This document shows positions 51,507 through 61,133 of a stretch of DNA of 64,000 bases, piece by piece (position 1 is the stretch's first letter; each line of letters opens with the position of its first letter). Made by a program: the position numbers and the translations under genes. The notes beneath the pieces were generated by a model. It was given only the letters and a program-made list of their open reading frames with translations. It was not told the origin of the DNA and did no database searches. The stretch is from Pseudomonas gingeri (GTDB lineage: Bacteria > Pseudomonadota > Gammaproteobacteria > Pseudomonadales > Pseudomonadaceae): NCBI RefSeq assembly GCF_013385635.1, contig NZ_JACAPR010000009.1:50214-114213 (forward strand). The letters are read 5' to 3'.

Positions 51507-51626
51507 GGAACGCTCTCCGGCGGCAGGGGTTCAAAGGTTGACCGCAAAGGACGGTGACTGGTTCGTTTTGCAGGAAAAGGCCTACTCTTTTAGCGGCAAT
51601 ATCACTCAGATAATAGGGGGCTTTTT

Positions 51627-52904
51627 ATGAATACGTTGCGCCGTGTTGCCATTATCGGGGGTAACCGCATCCCGTTCGCCCGCTCCAACGGCCCTTATGC
51701 CACCGCGAGCAACCAAGCGATGTTGACGGCGGCGCTGGAGGGCCTGATCGAACGTTTCAATCTGCATGGCCTGCGCCTCGGGGAAGTGGCGGCGGGGGCG
51801 GTGCTCAAGCATTCGCGGGATTTCAACCTGACCCGCGAGTGCGTGCTGGGTTCGCGGTTGTCGCCGCAGACCCCGGCCTATGACATTCAGCAGGCCTGCG
51901 GCACCGGGCTGGAAGCCGCCCTGCTGGTGGCGAACAAGATTGCCCTGGGCCAGATCGAGTGCGGCATCGCCGGTGGTGTCGACACCACGTCCGATGCACC
52001 GATCGGGGTCAACGAAGGCCTTCGACAGATTCTGTTGCAAATCAATCGAAGCAAAAGCACCGGCGAGAAGCTCAAGGCGCTGCTGCAGCTACGCCCGCAT
52101 CACCTGAAACCGGAGCTGCCGCGCAACGGCGAGCCGCGTACCGGACTGTCCATGGGGCAACACTGCGAGTTGATGGCGCAGACCTGGAGCATCCCACGCG
52201 GCGAGCAGGATCAACTGGCCCTGGAGAGTCACCAGAAGATGGCCGCCGCTTATGCCGAGGGCTGGCATGACGACCTGCTCACGCCCTTTCTCGGCCTGAC
52301 CCGTGACAACAACCTGCGTGCGGACCTGACCCTGGAAAAGCTCGCGGCCCTAAAGCCGGTGTTCGAGCGCAGCGCCAAGGGCACGCTGACGGCGGGCAAC
52401 TCCACGCCGCTGACCGATGGCGCCTCGCTGGTGCTGCTGGGCAGTGAGGAATGGGCCAAGGCGCGCGGGCTGCCGATCCTGGCCTACCTGCGTGATGGCG
52501 AAGCGGCGGCGGTGGATTTCGTCAAGGGGGCAGAAGGCCTGCTGATGGCGCCGGCCTATGCGGTGCCGCGTCTGCTGGCGCGCAACAACCTGACGCTGCA
52601 GGACTTCGACTACTACGAGATCCACGAGGCCTTCGCCGCCCAGGTCCTGTGTACCCTGAAAGCCTGGGAGGACCCCGAGTACTGCAAGACGCGCCTGGGC
52701 CTCGATGCGCCGCTGGGCTCGATCGACCGCAGCAGGCTCAACGTCAAGGGCAGCTCCCTGGCGGCCGGGCATCCGTTTGCCGCCACTGGCGGTCGGATCG
52801 TCGCGAGCCTGGCGAAGCTGCTCGACACGGCCGGGCAGGGGCGCGGCCTGATTTCGATCTGTGCCGCCGGCGGCCAGGGGGTGACGGCGATTATCGAGCG
52901 CTGA
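51627..52904 (+). CDS. acetyl-CoA C-acyltransferase (thiolase)
   Basis: The 425-residue thiolase has the nucleophile Cys in DIQQACGTGLEAALL (near residue 90), the YEIHEAFAAQVL segment, the active-site His in AAGHPFAATGGRI, and the second Cys in CAAGGQGVTAII. Full catalytic set is present, so the enzyme should cleave or form 3-ketoacyl-CoA. It faces the FabG/MaoC pair across a 120-bp divergent promoter region (51507-51626). A similar thiolase-SDR-AraC neighbourhood exists in P. aeruginosa (PA4785-PA4787). Confidence 0.93.
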   Translation: MNTLRRVAIIGGNRIPFARSNGPYATASNQAMLTAALEGLIERFNLHGLRLGEVAAGAVLKHSRDFNLTRECVLGSRLSPQTPAYDIQQACGTGLEAALLVANKIALGQIECGIAGGVDTTSDAPIGVNEGLRQILLQINRSKSTGEKLKALLQLRPHHLKPELPRNGEPRTGLSMGQHCELMAQTWSIPRGEQDQLALESHQKMAAAYAEGWHDDLLTPFLGLTRDNNLRADLTLEKLAALKPVFERSAKGTLTAGNSTPLTDGASLVLLGSEEWAKARGLPILAYLRDGEAAAVDFVKGAEGLLMAPAYAVPRLLARNNLTLQDFDYYEIHEAFAAQVLCTLKAWEDPEYCKTRLGLDAPLGSIDRSRLNVKGSSLAAGHPFAATGGRIVASLAKLLDTAGQGRGLISICAAGGQGVTAIIER

Positions 52905-52971
52905 GGCCCGCGGGATTTCTGAATGGAAACTCTTGGGGGAATGGGCCTGCGTGGAAGGGGGGGCTTATGTG

Positions 52972-53052
52972 GGGGGCTTGTCGGATCGTCGCCCCGCCCC
53001 GAAGCTTTTAGCGTGGCCACTGGCCTCTTCGGGGGCAAGCCCCCTCCCACAT
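52972..53052. repeat. REP-type elements after the thiolase gene
   Basis: The gap between the thiolase and the AraC gene contains an inverted REP half (TTCGGGGGCAAGCCCCCTCC ending near 53048) preceded by GTGGCC...GGCCTC, the same internal bases as the units of the array at 63558. To its left (52960-52990) a GTGGGGGGCTT stretch looks like a degraded partner. It is a partial REPIN of the class linked to the RAYT gene. Confidence 0.6.
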
Positions 53053-53150
53053 AAGCCCCTCTCCCACAAGGTGTGCAATGAGCATTGTCTTATACCGGGC
53101 TCTGGCCTAAGGTCGAATTCGCCAGCCATCCCGCGACACAAGGTTGATCC

Positions 53151-53939
53151 ATGCCGACTAACGGACAACGTGGCCCCGAAAGACAGATTCCCGTGCTGTC
53201 GGCCCTGCCGCGCCCGCTGTATGCCCGTGCCGAAAGCCTGAATGCCGGCTCGTGGACGCCGCGTCATCGCCATGACTGGGTGCAGTTTTCCTATGCCATC
53301 AGCGGTGTGCTCGGGGTGCATACCTCCGAAGGCAGTTTCTTTGCTCCGCCGCAGTGGGGCGTGTGGATTCCGGCCGGTCTGGAGCATGAGGTGGTGACGT
53401 CGATGCAGGCGGAAATGCGCAGCCTGTATGTGCGTCGCGAGGATTGCCCGTGGGCGGCGCAGCGCTGTCGGGTGCTGGAGGTGACGCCGCTGGCGCGGGA
53501 GCTGATCAAGAGCTTCTGCCTGCTGCCGGCGGATTACCCGCAGGAGGGCAGCGCCCAGGCGCGGCTGGTGCAAGTGTTGCTGGATCAGTTGGCGAGTCTG
53601 CCGGAGGTCGGTTTTTCCCTGCCGTTGCCACGCCATCCGCGGTTGCTGGGATTGTGCAACGAGTTGATCGAAAGCCCGGAGCAGGGCGTGACCTTGAGCG
53701 AGTGGGCGGTGCGCCTGGGCATGTCCGAGAAGACCCTGATGCGCCTGTTCCAGCGCGAGACCGGCCTGAGCTTTCGCGGCTGGCGCCAGCGCATGCGCCT
53801 GCTGTCGTCGCTCAGTGCGCTGGAAGAGGGCGACAGCGTCACCCGCGCGGCGCTGTCCTGCGGCTATGACTCCACCTCGGCTTATATCGCGGCCTTCAAG
53901 GGGCTGTTCGGCTATACGCCGGGAGAGTTGTTCCGCTAG
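53151..53939 (+). CDS. AraC-family transcriptional regulator
   Basis: The 262-residue protein has an N-terminal cupin-like sensing domain (about 20-120, HRHDWVQFSYAISGVLGV) and a C-terminal AraC DNA-binding domain with two helix-turn-helix motifs (LSEWAVRLGMSEKTLMRLFQ and SVTRAALSCGYDSTSAYIAAF). This arrangement fits the NimR-like AraC subgroup, which often controls a neighbouring exporter or metabolic gene. The closest targets here are the thiolase and fabG/maoC genes upstream; regulation of them is inferred from position. Confidence 0.9.
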   Translation: MPTNGQRGPERQIPVLSALPRPLYARAESLNAGSWTPRHRHDWVQFSYAISGVLGVHTSEGSFFAPPQWGVWIPAGLEHEVVTSMQAEMRSLYVRREDCPWAAQRCRVLEVTPLARELIKSFCLLPADYPQEGSAQARLVQVLLDQLASLPEVGFSLPLPRHPRLLGLCNELIESPEQGVTLSEWAVRLGMSEKTLMRLFQRETGLSFRGWRQRMRLLSSLSALEEGDSVTRAALSCGYDSTSAYIAAFKGLFGYTPGELFR

Positions 53940-53964
53940 CGAGCACTGCTGGTTCTGTGGTTTC

Positions 53965-54076
53965 GATCGTTCCCAGGCTCCGCGTGGGAATGCCGCACTG
54001 GGTGCACCGCGTCCGCTCTTGGCGGTGACGCAGAGCGTCACGGGATGCACTCCCACGTGGAGCGTGGGAGTGCTCC
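53965..54076. repeat. palindromic intergenic repeat, copy 1
   Basis: The element begins GATCGTTCCCAGGCTCCGCG, GTGGGAATGC, contains GTGACGCAGAGCGTCACGGG and ends CCCACGTGGAGCGTGGGAGTG. It is a compound of short palindromes. It lies between the convergent AraC and chemoreceptor genes. Related copies are at 57385-57491 and 61134-61271. Confidence 0.75.
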
Positions 54077-54086
54077 GTGAATGGGC

Positions 54087-56033
54087 TCAGGTCCGGAAGC
54101 GTTTCACCAGGCCATCCAGCTCGTTGGACAACCCCGCCAGGCTCTGGGAATCGAGCCGTGCCGAGTTCGCCAGCTCCGCCACCAACTGCGCATCGCCATG
54201 GATCTGGCTGATGTGCCGGTTGATGTCTTCGGCTACCTGATGCTGTTCTTCCGCCGCCGTGGCGATCTGGGTGTTCATGTCGCGGATCACGTCCACCGAC
54301 TCACGGATCTGCCCGAAGCTGGTACGCGCCAGGCCGATACGGGTCACCGACTGTTGCGAGACTTCCAGGCTGGCATGCATCTGCTGCGCGACCTGGCTGG
54401 TACGTTTGGCCAGGTTACCCAGCAGCCCGTCGATTTCCGCCGTGGAGTCCGCCGTGCGTTTGGCCAGGGCCCGCACTTCGTCGGCCACCACCGCAAAGCC
54501 ACGGCCCTGTTCCCCGGCGCGGGCGGCCTCGATGGCGGCGTTCAGCGCCAGCAGGTTGGTCTGCTCGGCGATGGAGCGGATCGTACCGAGGATCGACTGG
54601 ATATTGTTGCTGTCACTCTCCAGTTGCTGCATCGACTGGGCCGACTGCTCGATTTCCTGGCTCAACTGATCGACGCTGCTCACCGCCGCGTCGATCTGCT
54701 GCTGGCCTTCGCGGGCCTGGCGCTGGCCGCTGTCGGCGGACTCGGCGGCCTGGCTGCAGGAGCGCGCGACTTCGTTGGCGGTGGCGACCATTTCGTGGAA
54801 CGCCGTGGACACCATGTCCACCGCTTCGCGCTGACGCCCGGCGGCGTCGGCCATGTCGCCCGAAACCCGGGTGGAGTTGCGTGACGAGTCGAGGATCTTG
54901 TTCGCTGACAGGCCGATATGCTGGATCAGGCTGCGGATCGCTGCCAGGAACTGGTTGAACCAACTCGCCAGTTGCGCGGTTTCATCGCTGCCGCGGATCT
55001 GCAGGTTCTGGGTCAGGTCGCCGTTGCCCTGGGCAATGCCTTCCAGGCCACTGGAGACGCTGCGGATCGGTCGCACGATCAGGCTGGCGAAACTGGCGCC
55101 GACGAGGGCGAAGATCACCGCGAGCACGGCGGCGATGATTGCGATCAGCCAGGTCAACTGGTTGGCCGTGCCCATGACTTCGCTTTGCTTGACCAGGCCG
55201 ATAAAGGTCCAGCCCAGTTGTTCCGAAGGCCAGATATTGGCCATGTAGTGCTCGCCGTTGATCTCGACTTCCACCAGGCCCTTGCCGGCCTTGGCCAGTT
55301 CGGCATAGCCGCTGCCGAGGCTGTCCAGGGCCTTGAAGTTGTGTTCCGGCTGCTTGGGGTCGACCAGGACGGTGCCGCTGTTTTCCATCAGCATCAGGTA
55401 GCCGCTTTCACCGAGCTTGATCTGCTTGACGATTTCGGTGAGCTGCTTGAGCGTCACGTCGACGCCCACGACACCACCCTGGGCGCCCAGCTTGTTTTCC
55501 ACGGTACGCACGGTGCCGATCATGACGGCATCATCGGGAGCCCAGTAGTAGGCGGTCGTACGCAGGGTCTTGCCCGGATTGGCCTGGGCGGTCTTGTACC
55601 AGGGGCGTACGCGCGGGTCGTAGTTGGTCATCTTCGGGTCGACCGGCGTACTGACGTAGCCACCGTTGGCGAGGCCGTAGGAAACGTAGGAATAGGCCGG
55701 GTGAGACGCGGTCATGCCGGTCAACAGCTCAAGTATTTGTTTGTCCTGGTCGTTGAGGGCGATTTGCGCGGCATCCGCGCCCATGTAGCTCTTGACGGCG
55801 CCATCGGAGTTTTTCACCAGCGGTTGTTTCGTCAGGTATTCGACGTTCTGGCTGACCCCTTCGAAGAACAGCTGCATGGCATTGCTGACCTGGCGGATCT
55901 CCCGGCCGCTGCCGTCGACAAAGCTGCTGCGCGCTTCGCTGCGCAGGTTCAGTACCACCAGGGTGGCGACCAGCACCACCGGCAAACAGGCGACGATTGC
56001 AAACGCCCAGGTCAGTTTCTGCTTGATGTTCAT
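54087..56033 (-). CDS. amino-acid chemoreceptor, PctA type (dCache_1)
   Basis: The 648-residue chemoreceptor has membrane helix 1 ([20 protein letters not shown]), a dCache_1 periplasmic domain (about 35-275), helix 2 ([20 protein letters not shown]), a HAMP domain and the MCP signalling domain ([18 protein letters not shown]). The known amino-acid-binding pattern of dCache_1AA domains can be traced: [10 protein letters not shown] supplies Tyr, Arg, Trp and Tyr in the right spacing, AYYW supplies the next Tyr, and VVGVDVTL the Asp about 46 residues after the WY. It therefore probably senses amino acids. I start it at 56033 ([11 protein letters not shown]); the open frame runs 14 codons further. 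Confidence 0.9.
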   Translation of the reverse strand: MNIKQKLTWAFAIVACLPVVLVATLVVLNLRSEARSSFVDGSGREIRQVSNAMQLFFEGVSQNVEYLTKQPLVKNSDGAVKSYMGADAAQIALNDQDKQILELLTGMTASHPAYSYVSYGLANGGYVSTPVDPKMTNYDPRVRPWYKTAQANPGKTLRTTAYYWAPDDAVMIGTVRTVENKLGAQGGVVGVDVTLKQLTEIVKQIKLGESGYLMLMENSGTVLVDPKQPEHNFKALDSLGSGYAELAKAGKGLVEVEINGEHYMANIWPSEQLGWTFIGLVKQSEVMGTANQLTWLIAIIAAVLAVIFALVGASFASLIVRPIRSVSSGLEGIAQGNGDLTQNLQIRGSDETAQLASWFNQFLAAIRSLIQHIGLSANKILDSSRNSTRVSGDMADAAGRQREAVDMVSTAFHEMVATANEVARSCSQAAESADSGQRQAREGQQQIDAAVSSVDQLSQEIEQSAQSMQQLESDSNNIQSILGTIRSIAEQTNLLALNAAIEAARAGEQGRGFAVVADEVRALAKRTADSTAEIDGLLGNLAKRTSQVAQQMHASLEVSQQSVTRIGLARTSFGQIRESVDVIRDMNTQIATAAEEQHQVAEDINRHISQIHGDAQLVAELANSARLDSQSLAGLSNELDGLVKRFRT

Positions 56034-56472
56034 CCGCGCTCCAGATTCTTCCAGATTTTTTTCTTGTGGGCCCACGACGTAGCGATGGCGCGCGAAGCTG
56101 GGCTGCTGTGCAAGTCTTGCGGTGTTGAAAATCCGTTTCGCGGGCGGTGTGCTGATTGTCCGACAAAAGCTCCTCTGTCCCTGAGCGCTTCGGCTCGGGC
56201 AGGAAAAAATTGAGGCCGTCTGGCGAAAAATCCTGTTTTTACCGAGTATTCGACGACTGGCAATTGTCGCAAATGACAGGCCATTTGCTTGTTAATGGCC
56301 GGGTGAGGGTCAGCTATTATCCTTGGGGCTCGTGGATTTGCCGGGGTAATCTGGCACATTGAGTGCATTGGAGAACATTCGAGGTCGGCATCTTCCTTCC
56401 TGCTGTGAGAGGATGGCCGTATAACGAGTGACATTCGCGTGTTTGGTAATAAAGGACCCACAATAAAAGCTG
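56034..56472. promoter_or_regulatory. divergent region, chemoreceptor and RIO kinase genes
   Basis: This 439-bp gap must hold the promoters of the two divergent genes. I searched it for a sigma-28 (FliA) box of the GCCGATAA type on the minus strand, common before chemoreceptor genes, and did not find one. No convincing coding frame, palindrome or terminator stood out. Confidence 0.3.
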
Positions 56473-57372
56473 ATGAAGACTCCAAAACGCATTGAACCCC
56501 TGATCGAGGACGGTCTGGTCGACGAGGTGCTGCGCCCACTCATGAGTGGCAAAGAAGCAGCTGTTTACGTGGTGCGCTGTGGCAACGAGCTGCGTTGCGC
56601 CAAGGTTTACAAGGAGGCGAATAAACGAAGTTTTCGTCAGGCGGCCGAGTATCAGGAAGGCCGCAAGGTGCGTAACAGTCGTCAGGCCCGCGCGATGGCC
56701 AAGGGCTCCAAGTTCGGCCGCAAGGAAACCGAGGACGCCTGGCAGAACGCCGAGGTGGCGGCCCTGTTCCGTCTGGCCAGTGCCGGCGTACGGGTGCCCA
56801 AGCCGTTTGACTTCCTCGAAGGCGTGCTGTTGATGGAACTGGTGGCGGACGAGTACGGCGATGCCGCGCCGCGTCTCAATGACGTGGTGCTGGAACCGGA
56901 CCAGGCGCGCGAGTACCACGCGTTCCTGATTTCGCAGATCGTGCTGATGCTGTGTACCGGTCTGGTGCACGGTGACCTGTCGGAGTTCAATGTGCTGCTG
57001 ACACCGGATGGTCCGGTGATCATCGACTTGCCCCAGGCGGTGGACGCGGCGGGCAACAACCACGCGTTCAGCATGCTCGAGCGTGATGTCGGCAACATGG
57101 CCTCCTACTTCGGCCGCTTTGCCCCGGAGCTCAAGCGCACCCGCTACGCCAAGGAAATGTGGGCCCTGTTCGAAGCCGGTACCTTGCATCCGGCCAGCGT
57201 GCTGACCGGCGAGTTCGACGATCCGGAAGAGTTGGCGGATGTCGGCGGCGTGCTGCGCGAGATCGAAGCGGCGCGCTTCGACGAGGAACGCCGCCAGGCG
57301 ATCCGTTCGGCTGACGATGCGCCTCCGGGCAAACTCGCCGAAGAGCCGCCTCCGCCCTGGATGCAGCACTGA
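56473..57372 (+). CDS. RIO-family serine kinase (PA4780 type)
   Basis: The 299-residue kinase shows the RIO fold: SGKEAAVYVVRCGNELRCAKVYK with the ATP-binding lysine, the catalytic loop LVHGDLSEFNVLL near 168, and the metal-binding DLPQAVD. The C-terminal 30 residues are acidic and proline-rich. Bacterial RIO-like kinases of this kind are poorly characterised; P. aeruginosa PA4780 has been described as a serine kinase. The closest neighbour, cueR, is convergent, so no operon partner suggests a substrate. Confidence 0.87.
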   Translation: MKTPKRIEPLIEDGLVDEVLRPLMSGKEAAVYVVRCGNELRCAKVYKEANKRSFRQAAEYQEGRKVRNSRQARAMAKGSKFGRKETEDAWQNAEVAALFRLASAGVRVPKPFDFLEGVLLMELVADEYGDAAPRLNDVVLEPDQAREYHAFLISQIVLMLCTGLVHGDLSEFNVLLTPDGPVIIDLPQAVDAAGNNHAFSMLERDVGNMASYFGRFAPELKRTRYAKEMWALFEAGTLHPASVLTGEFDDPEELADVGGVLREIEAARFDEERRQAIRSADDAPPGKLAEEPPPPWMQH

Positions 57373-57384
57373 TCGCTGACGACT

Positions 57385-57491
57385 GATCGTTCCCACGCTC
57401 TGCGTGGGAACGCCTCATTGGACGCTCCGCGTCCGCTGTTGTGACGCGGAGCGTCACGGGCTGCATGCCCACGCAGAGCGTGGGAATGATC
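57385..57491. repeat. palindromic intergenic repeat, copy 2
   Basis: GATCGTTCCCACGCTCTGCG, then TGGGAACGC, a central GACGCGGAGCGTCACG, and CCCACGCAGAGCGTGGGAATGATC. The ends are inverted copies of each other, so the unit folds as a long hairpin. It fills the gap between the RIO kinase and the convergent cueR and may act as their shared terminator. Confidence 0.8.
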
Positions 57492-57492
57492 A

Positions 57493-57906
57493 TCAACCGA
57501 TGGTCTTCTCGCAACAGCTCCCCGACGCCAGGTCCTTGAGGATCGGGCAGTCCGGGCGATGATCGCCCTGGCAGTGCTCCACCAGGTCCTGCAGGGTATC
57601 GCGCAGCCCGGCGAGTTCGCTGATCTTGCGGTTCAACTCGTCGATATGTTGCCGGGCCAAGGCCTTCACGTCGGCGCTGGCGCGCTGGCGATCCTGCCAG
57701 AGCATCAGCAGCTTGCCGACTTCCTCCAGGGAAAACCCCAGGTCCCGCGAGCGCTTGATAAACGCCAGGGTGTGCAACTCGTCCACGCCGTACAGGCGGT
57801 AGCCGCTGTCCGTGCGCGTGGCTGCCTTGAGCAGGCCGATGGATTCGTAGTAACGAATCATCTTTGCGCTCAACCCGCTTTGGCGGGCCGCTTGGCCGAT
57901 GTTCAT
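57493..57906 (-). CDS. cueR: copper-responsive MerR-type activator CueR
   Basis: The 137-residue MerR-family regulator has the winged helix start MNIGQAARQSGLSAKMIRYYESIGLL and the metal loop HCQGDHRPDCPI, with two Cys eight residues apart as in E. coli CueR (Cys112/Cys120), diagnostic for Cu(I)/Ag(I)/Au(I). It lies 10 bp downstream of copA on the same strand, so it is autoregulated as the second gene of a copA-cueR operon. I start it at 57906 at the conserved MNIGQAAR; the longer frame overlaps copA. Confidence 0.94.
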   Translation of the reverse strand: MNIGQAARQSGLSAKMIRYYESIGLLKAATRTDSGYRLYGVDELHTLAFIKRSRDLGFSLEEVGKLLMLWQDRQRASADVKALARQHIDELNRKISELAGLRDTLQDLVEHCQGDHRPDCPILKDLASGSCCEKTIG

Positions 57907-57916
57907 GGGTTCTCCT

Positions 57917-60304
57917 TCAGTCGAGGTCTTCGGGTTTCCAGGTCTTGAGCAGCAAGGCATTGCTGACCACGCTGACGCTGGACAGGGCCATGGCCGCCCC
58001 CGCCAGCACCGGGTTGAGCAGGCCGAAGGCGGCCAGCGGGATACCGATCAGGTTATAGACGAATGCCCAGAACAGATTCTGCCGGATCTTCGCATAGGTC
58101 TTGCGGCTGATTTCCAGCGCCGCGGGCACCAGCCGTGGATCGCCGCGCATCAGGGTAATGCCGGCGGCATGCATGGCGACATCGGTGCCGCCGCCCATGG
58201 CGATGCCGATATCCGCGGCGGCCAGGGCCGGGGCGTCGTTGATGCCGTCACCGACCATGGCCACGACAGCACTCTTCTTCAGTTCGCTGACGGTGGCGGC
58301 CTTGTCCGCCGGCAGCACTTCGGCGTGCACATCGCTGATGCCCAGCGCCTCGGCTACCACCCGGGCGCTGCCGCGATTGTCGCCGGTCAGCAGGTGGCTG
58401 CTGATCTGTCGCGCCTGCAACTGCTCGATGGCTTGCCGGGCACCGGGCTTGAGGGTGTCGCCGAAGGTAAACAAGGCCAACACCCGCAGTTGCGGACTCT
58501 GCTCGATCAGCCAGGACAAGGTGCGGCCTTCGGCTTCCCAGGCGCTCGCCGTTTCCTCCAGGGCGCCGGCTGCCAGGCCGCTTTCGTCCAGCATGCGCCG
58601 GTTGCCCAGGGCCAGGGCACGGTCGTCGAGCTCGCCGGCGATGCCGCGTCCGGTCAATGAGCGGCTGTTGCGGATATCCGCGACCGCCAGGCCACGTTCG
58701 GCGCAGGCATCGAGCACCGCCTTGGCCAACGGGTGTTCGCTGCCGCGCTGCAGGGCACCGGCCAGTTGCAGGGCGAGGGCTTCGTCACCGTCCACGGCGC
58801 TGAGATGGGCAATGCGCGGAGTACCGGAGGTCAGGGTGCCGGTCTTGTCGAAGACCACGGCGCTGACTTCATGGGCGCGCTCAAGGGCTTCGGCATCCTT
58901 GATCAGGATGCCGTGGCGCGCGGCGACGCCGGTACCGGCCATGATCGCGGTCGGAGTGGCGAGGCCCAGGGCACAAGGGCAGGCGATCACCAGCACCGCC
59001 ACGGCGTTGATCAACGCGGTTTCCAGCGGCGCACCGTGCAGCCACCAGCCGATCAGCGTCGCCAGGGCCAGCAGCAGTACGCTCGGCACGAATACCTGGC
59101 TGACCTTATCCACCAGCTTCTGGATCGGCGCCTTGGCGGCCTGGGCGTCTTCCACCAGGCGGATGATCCGCGCGAGCACGGTTTCCGCTCCCAACGCCTG
59201 GGTTCTGACCAACAACCGGCCTTCGCCGTTGATGGCGCCGCCGGTGACCTTGTCCCCCGGTTGTTTCGGCACCGGCAGGCTTTCGCCGCTGATCAGGGCT
59301 TCGTCGGCATGACTCTGGCCCTCGACTACTTCACCGTCCACGGGAAAACGCTCGCCGGGCTTGACCAGTACCAGGTCGTCGAGCCGCAAGGCGCTGATGG
59401 CGACGTCCTGTTCGCGGCCGTCGATCACCTGGATCGCCCGTTCCGGACGCAAGGCTTCCAGGGCGCGGATGGCGCTGGCGGTCTGGCGCTTGGCGCGGCT
59501 TTCGAGGTATTTGCCCAGTAGCACCAGGGCGATCACCACCGCCGAGGCCTCGAAATACAGATGGGGCATATGACCGTGGCCGGCGTTGGCCCATTGGTAG
59601 AGGCTCAGGCCATAACCGGCGCTGGTGCCGAGGGCGACCAGCAGGTCCATATTGCCGGCACCGGCCTTGACCGCCTTCCACGCAGCGACATAGAAACGTG
59701 CGCCGAAGATGAATTGCACCGGCGTCGCCAGGGCGAACTGCAGCCAGGCCGGCAGCATCCAGTCGTAGCCCAATGGCTGGGCAAGCATCGGCAGTACCAG
59801 CGGTAGCGCCAGGGCAATCGCCAGCAGCAGCGACCAGCGTTCGCGGCTCAGGCGTTGCTGTTGCGCCTGGGCCGTGGCCGCTTCGCTCTGGCGCAGGGTG
59901 GCGGAATAACCGGCGGCGCTGACGGCGGCGATCAGCAGCGCGGGGTCGACCTGGCCGAGCAATTCGAGGTGCGCCCGTTCATTGGCGAGGTTGACGCTGA
60001 CGCTGCGAACCCCGGCGACCTTGCCCAGGGCCCGCTCGACACGACCGGCGCAGGACGCGCAGGTCATGCCGCCGATGCTCAGTTCCAGGCTCTGGCTGGG
60101 CACCTTGTAGCCGGCCTGTTCGACGGCCTGCAGCAGTGCCGGCAAGCTATCGGCGGGGGCCTGGACGCGGGCCTGTTCGGTGGCGAGATTGACGCTGACC
60201 GCGCTGGTCCCCGTCACTTTGCGCAAGGCGCGTTCGACCCGGCCTGCGCAACTGGCGCAGGTCATGCCGGCGATCGGCAGGTCGAAGAGGGTGGATTCGA
60301 GCAT
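57917..60304 (-). CDS. copA: Cu(I)-exporting P1B-type ATPase CopA
   Basis: The 795-residue pump exports cytosolic Cu(I) to the periplasm. It has two N-terminal metal-binding domains, each with GMTCASC, eight membrane helices, the transmembrane CPC of [13 protein letters not shown] near 443, the phosphorylation site [11 protein letters not shown] near 483, and the hinge [16 protein letters not shown]. The start at 60304 ([19 protein letters not shown]) sits 28 bp from a consensus CueR-type promoter (60333-60363). cueR follows in the same operon and copZ lies about 600 bp upstream in the opposite direction. Confidence 0.95.
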   Translation of the reverse strand: MLESTLFDLPIAGMTCASCAGRVERALRKVTGTSAVSVNLATEQARVQAPADSLPALLQAVEQAGYKVPSQSLELSIGGMTCASCAGRVERALGKVAGVRSVSVNLANERAHLELLGQVDPALLIAAVSAAGYSATLRQSEAATAQAQQQRLSRERWSLLLAIALALPLVLPMLAQPLGYDWMLPAWLQFALATPVQFIFGARFYVAAWKAVKAGAGNMDLLVALGTSAGYGLSLYQWANAGHGHMPHLYFEASAVVIALVLLGKYLESRAKRQTASAIRALEALRPERAIQVIDGREQDVAISALRLDDLVLVKPGERFPVDGEVVEGQSHADEALISGESLPVPKQPGDKVTGGAINGEGRLLVRTQALGAETVLARIIRLVEDAQAAKAPIQKLVDKVSQVFVPSVLLLALATLIGWWLHGAPLETALINAVAVLVIACPCALGLATPTAIMAGTGVAARHGILIKDAEALERAHEVSAVVFDKTGTLTSGTPRIAHLSAVDGDEALALQLAGALQRGSEHPLAKAVLDACAERGLAVADIRNSRSLTGRGIAGELDDRALALGNRRMLDESGLAAGALEETASAWEAEGRTLSWLIEQSPQLRVLALFTFGDTLKPGARQAIEQLQARQISSHLLTGDNRGSARVVAEALGISDVHAEVLPADKAATVSELKKSAVVAMVGDGINDAPALAAADIGIAMGGGTDVAMHAAGITLMRGDPRLVPAALEISRKTYAKIRQNLFWAFVYNLIGIPLAAFGLLNPVLAGAAMALSSVSVVSNALLLKTWKPEDLD

Positions 60305-60332
60305 GGGCGATACTCCTGGAGAAGTTGCCCAC

Positions 60333-60363
60333 AGGATCAACCTTGCCACCTTGGCAAGGTCAA
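60333..60363 (-). promoter_or_regulatory. CueR-type promoter of copA
   Basis: On the minus strand: TTGACC (60363-60358), a 19-bp spacer, then GATCCT (60338-60333). Within the spacer region lies the dyad ACCTTGCCA-CCT-TGGCAAGGT on the plus strand (60340-60360). The over-long 19-bp spacing and the ACCTTGCC...GGCAAGGT dyad are the hallmarks of CueR-activated promoters. Confidence 0.9.
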
Positions 60364-60388
60364 GCCTCTCTTTTGCGGATGGCCCGGC

Positions 60389-60775
60389 TTACTGGTAACC
60401 CAGCGGTACTTGCTTGAGGCGCATGCCATTCGGTCCGGCGACGATGGCGAATTTGCGCACGTCGCCGCCCTTGAGGTTGATCAGTTGCTGCGGGGCCGCA
60501 AGCATGCTCGCGGCGCAGCCCGGCGCCTGGCCCGGCAGGGTTTTCAGGCGCACGGAAATATCGCCGGGTGGCAGGTTGAAGGAGGTCGCCTGTTCCTGGA
60601 ACAGTCGGGCCGACAATTGATCCTGCAGGTAGACGCCGATTTCACACGGGGTCGAGACCTCCAGGCGCTCACGGGAGATGATCAGCACCCCGTAGTTTTC
60701 TCCGGCGGCGCTGGCAAAGGGTGTTGCACCGAAAAGGCTGAGAAGGCCGAACAGGCTGAAAACTGACCAGCGCAT
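60389..60775 (-). CDS. small secreted protein between copA and copZ, function unknown
   Basis: The 128-residue product has a signal peptide (SVFSLFGLLSLFGATPFASAAG) and a soluble domain of about 104 residues with two Cys residues (STPCEIGVY and APGCAASML) that could form a disulfide. No Met/His-rich copper motif is seen. The start at 60775 has AGGAG upstream. It lies between copA and copZ, reading toward copA, 85 bp ahead of its start. Location suggests a link to copper stress, but its own promoter has no CueR box in the right place and the function is unknown. Confidence 0.75.
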   Translation of the reverse strand: MRWSVFSLFGLLSLFGATPFASAAGENYGVLIISRERLEVSTPCEIGVYLQDQLSARLFQEQATSFNLPPGDISVRLKTLPGQAPGCAASMLAAPQQLINLKGGDVRKFAIVAGPNGMRLKQVPLGYQ

Positions 60776-60861
60776 GGCTGAATCTCCTACGGTTGGATCG
60801 TCGATGATGAAGCTTGGCGCAGGGGCGAGCGAAATGCCAGCCCGGCAGCTTCACGAGGAAC

Positions 60862-60892
60862 TTGACCTTGCCACGATGGCAAGCTTGAGACT
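60862..60892 (+). promoter_or_regulatory. CueR-type promoter of copZ
   Basis: TTGACC (60862-60867), a 19-bp spacer and GAGACT (60887-60892), with the dyad ACCTTGCCA-CGA-TGGCAAGCT inside (60865-60885). It differs from the copA box mainly in the three central bases and one arm end. It starts 30 bp before the copZ ATG. Confidence 0.88.
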
Positions 60893-60921
60893 GCTCCCAA
60901 CCTCAATACAGGAGAAGTGTC

Positions 60922-61122
60922 ATGCAAATCTTCAAGGTCCAGGGCATGTCGTGCGGTCACTGCGTCAAGGCCATTACCCAGGCCGTGCAGGCCAGGGATC
61001 CGGCGGCCAGCGTGCAGGTGGACCTCGGCGCGAAGGAAATCGGTGTGCAGAGCGGGCTGACGGCCGACGAAATCATCAGCGTGATCAGCGATGAAGGCTA
61101 CCAGGTGAAGCTGGCGAGCTGA
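60922..61122 (+). CDS. copZ: copper chaperone CopZ
   Basis: The 66-residue HMA protein has the metal-binding loop GMSCGHC near residues 8-14 and the ferredoxin-like fold (VQGMSCGHCVKAITQAVQA, VQVDLGAKEIGVQ, VISDEGYQVKLAS). CopZ delivers Cu(I) to CopA. It is expressed from its own CueR promoter, divergent from the small secreted protein gene. The gene is followed by a palindromic repeat, so it is monocistronic. Confidence 0.95.
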   Translation: MQIFKVQGMSCGHCVKAITQAVQARDPAASVQVDLGAKEIGVQSGLTADEIISVISDEGYQVKLAS

Positions 61123-61133
61123 CTCCGGTCATT

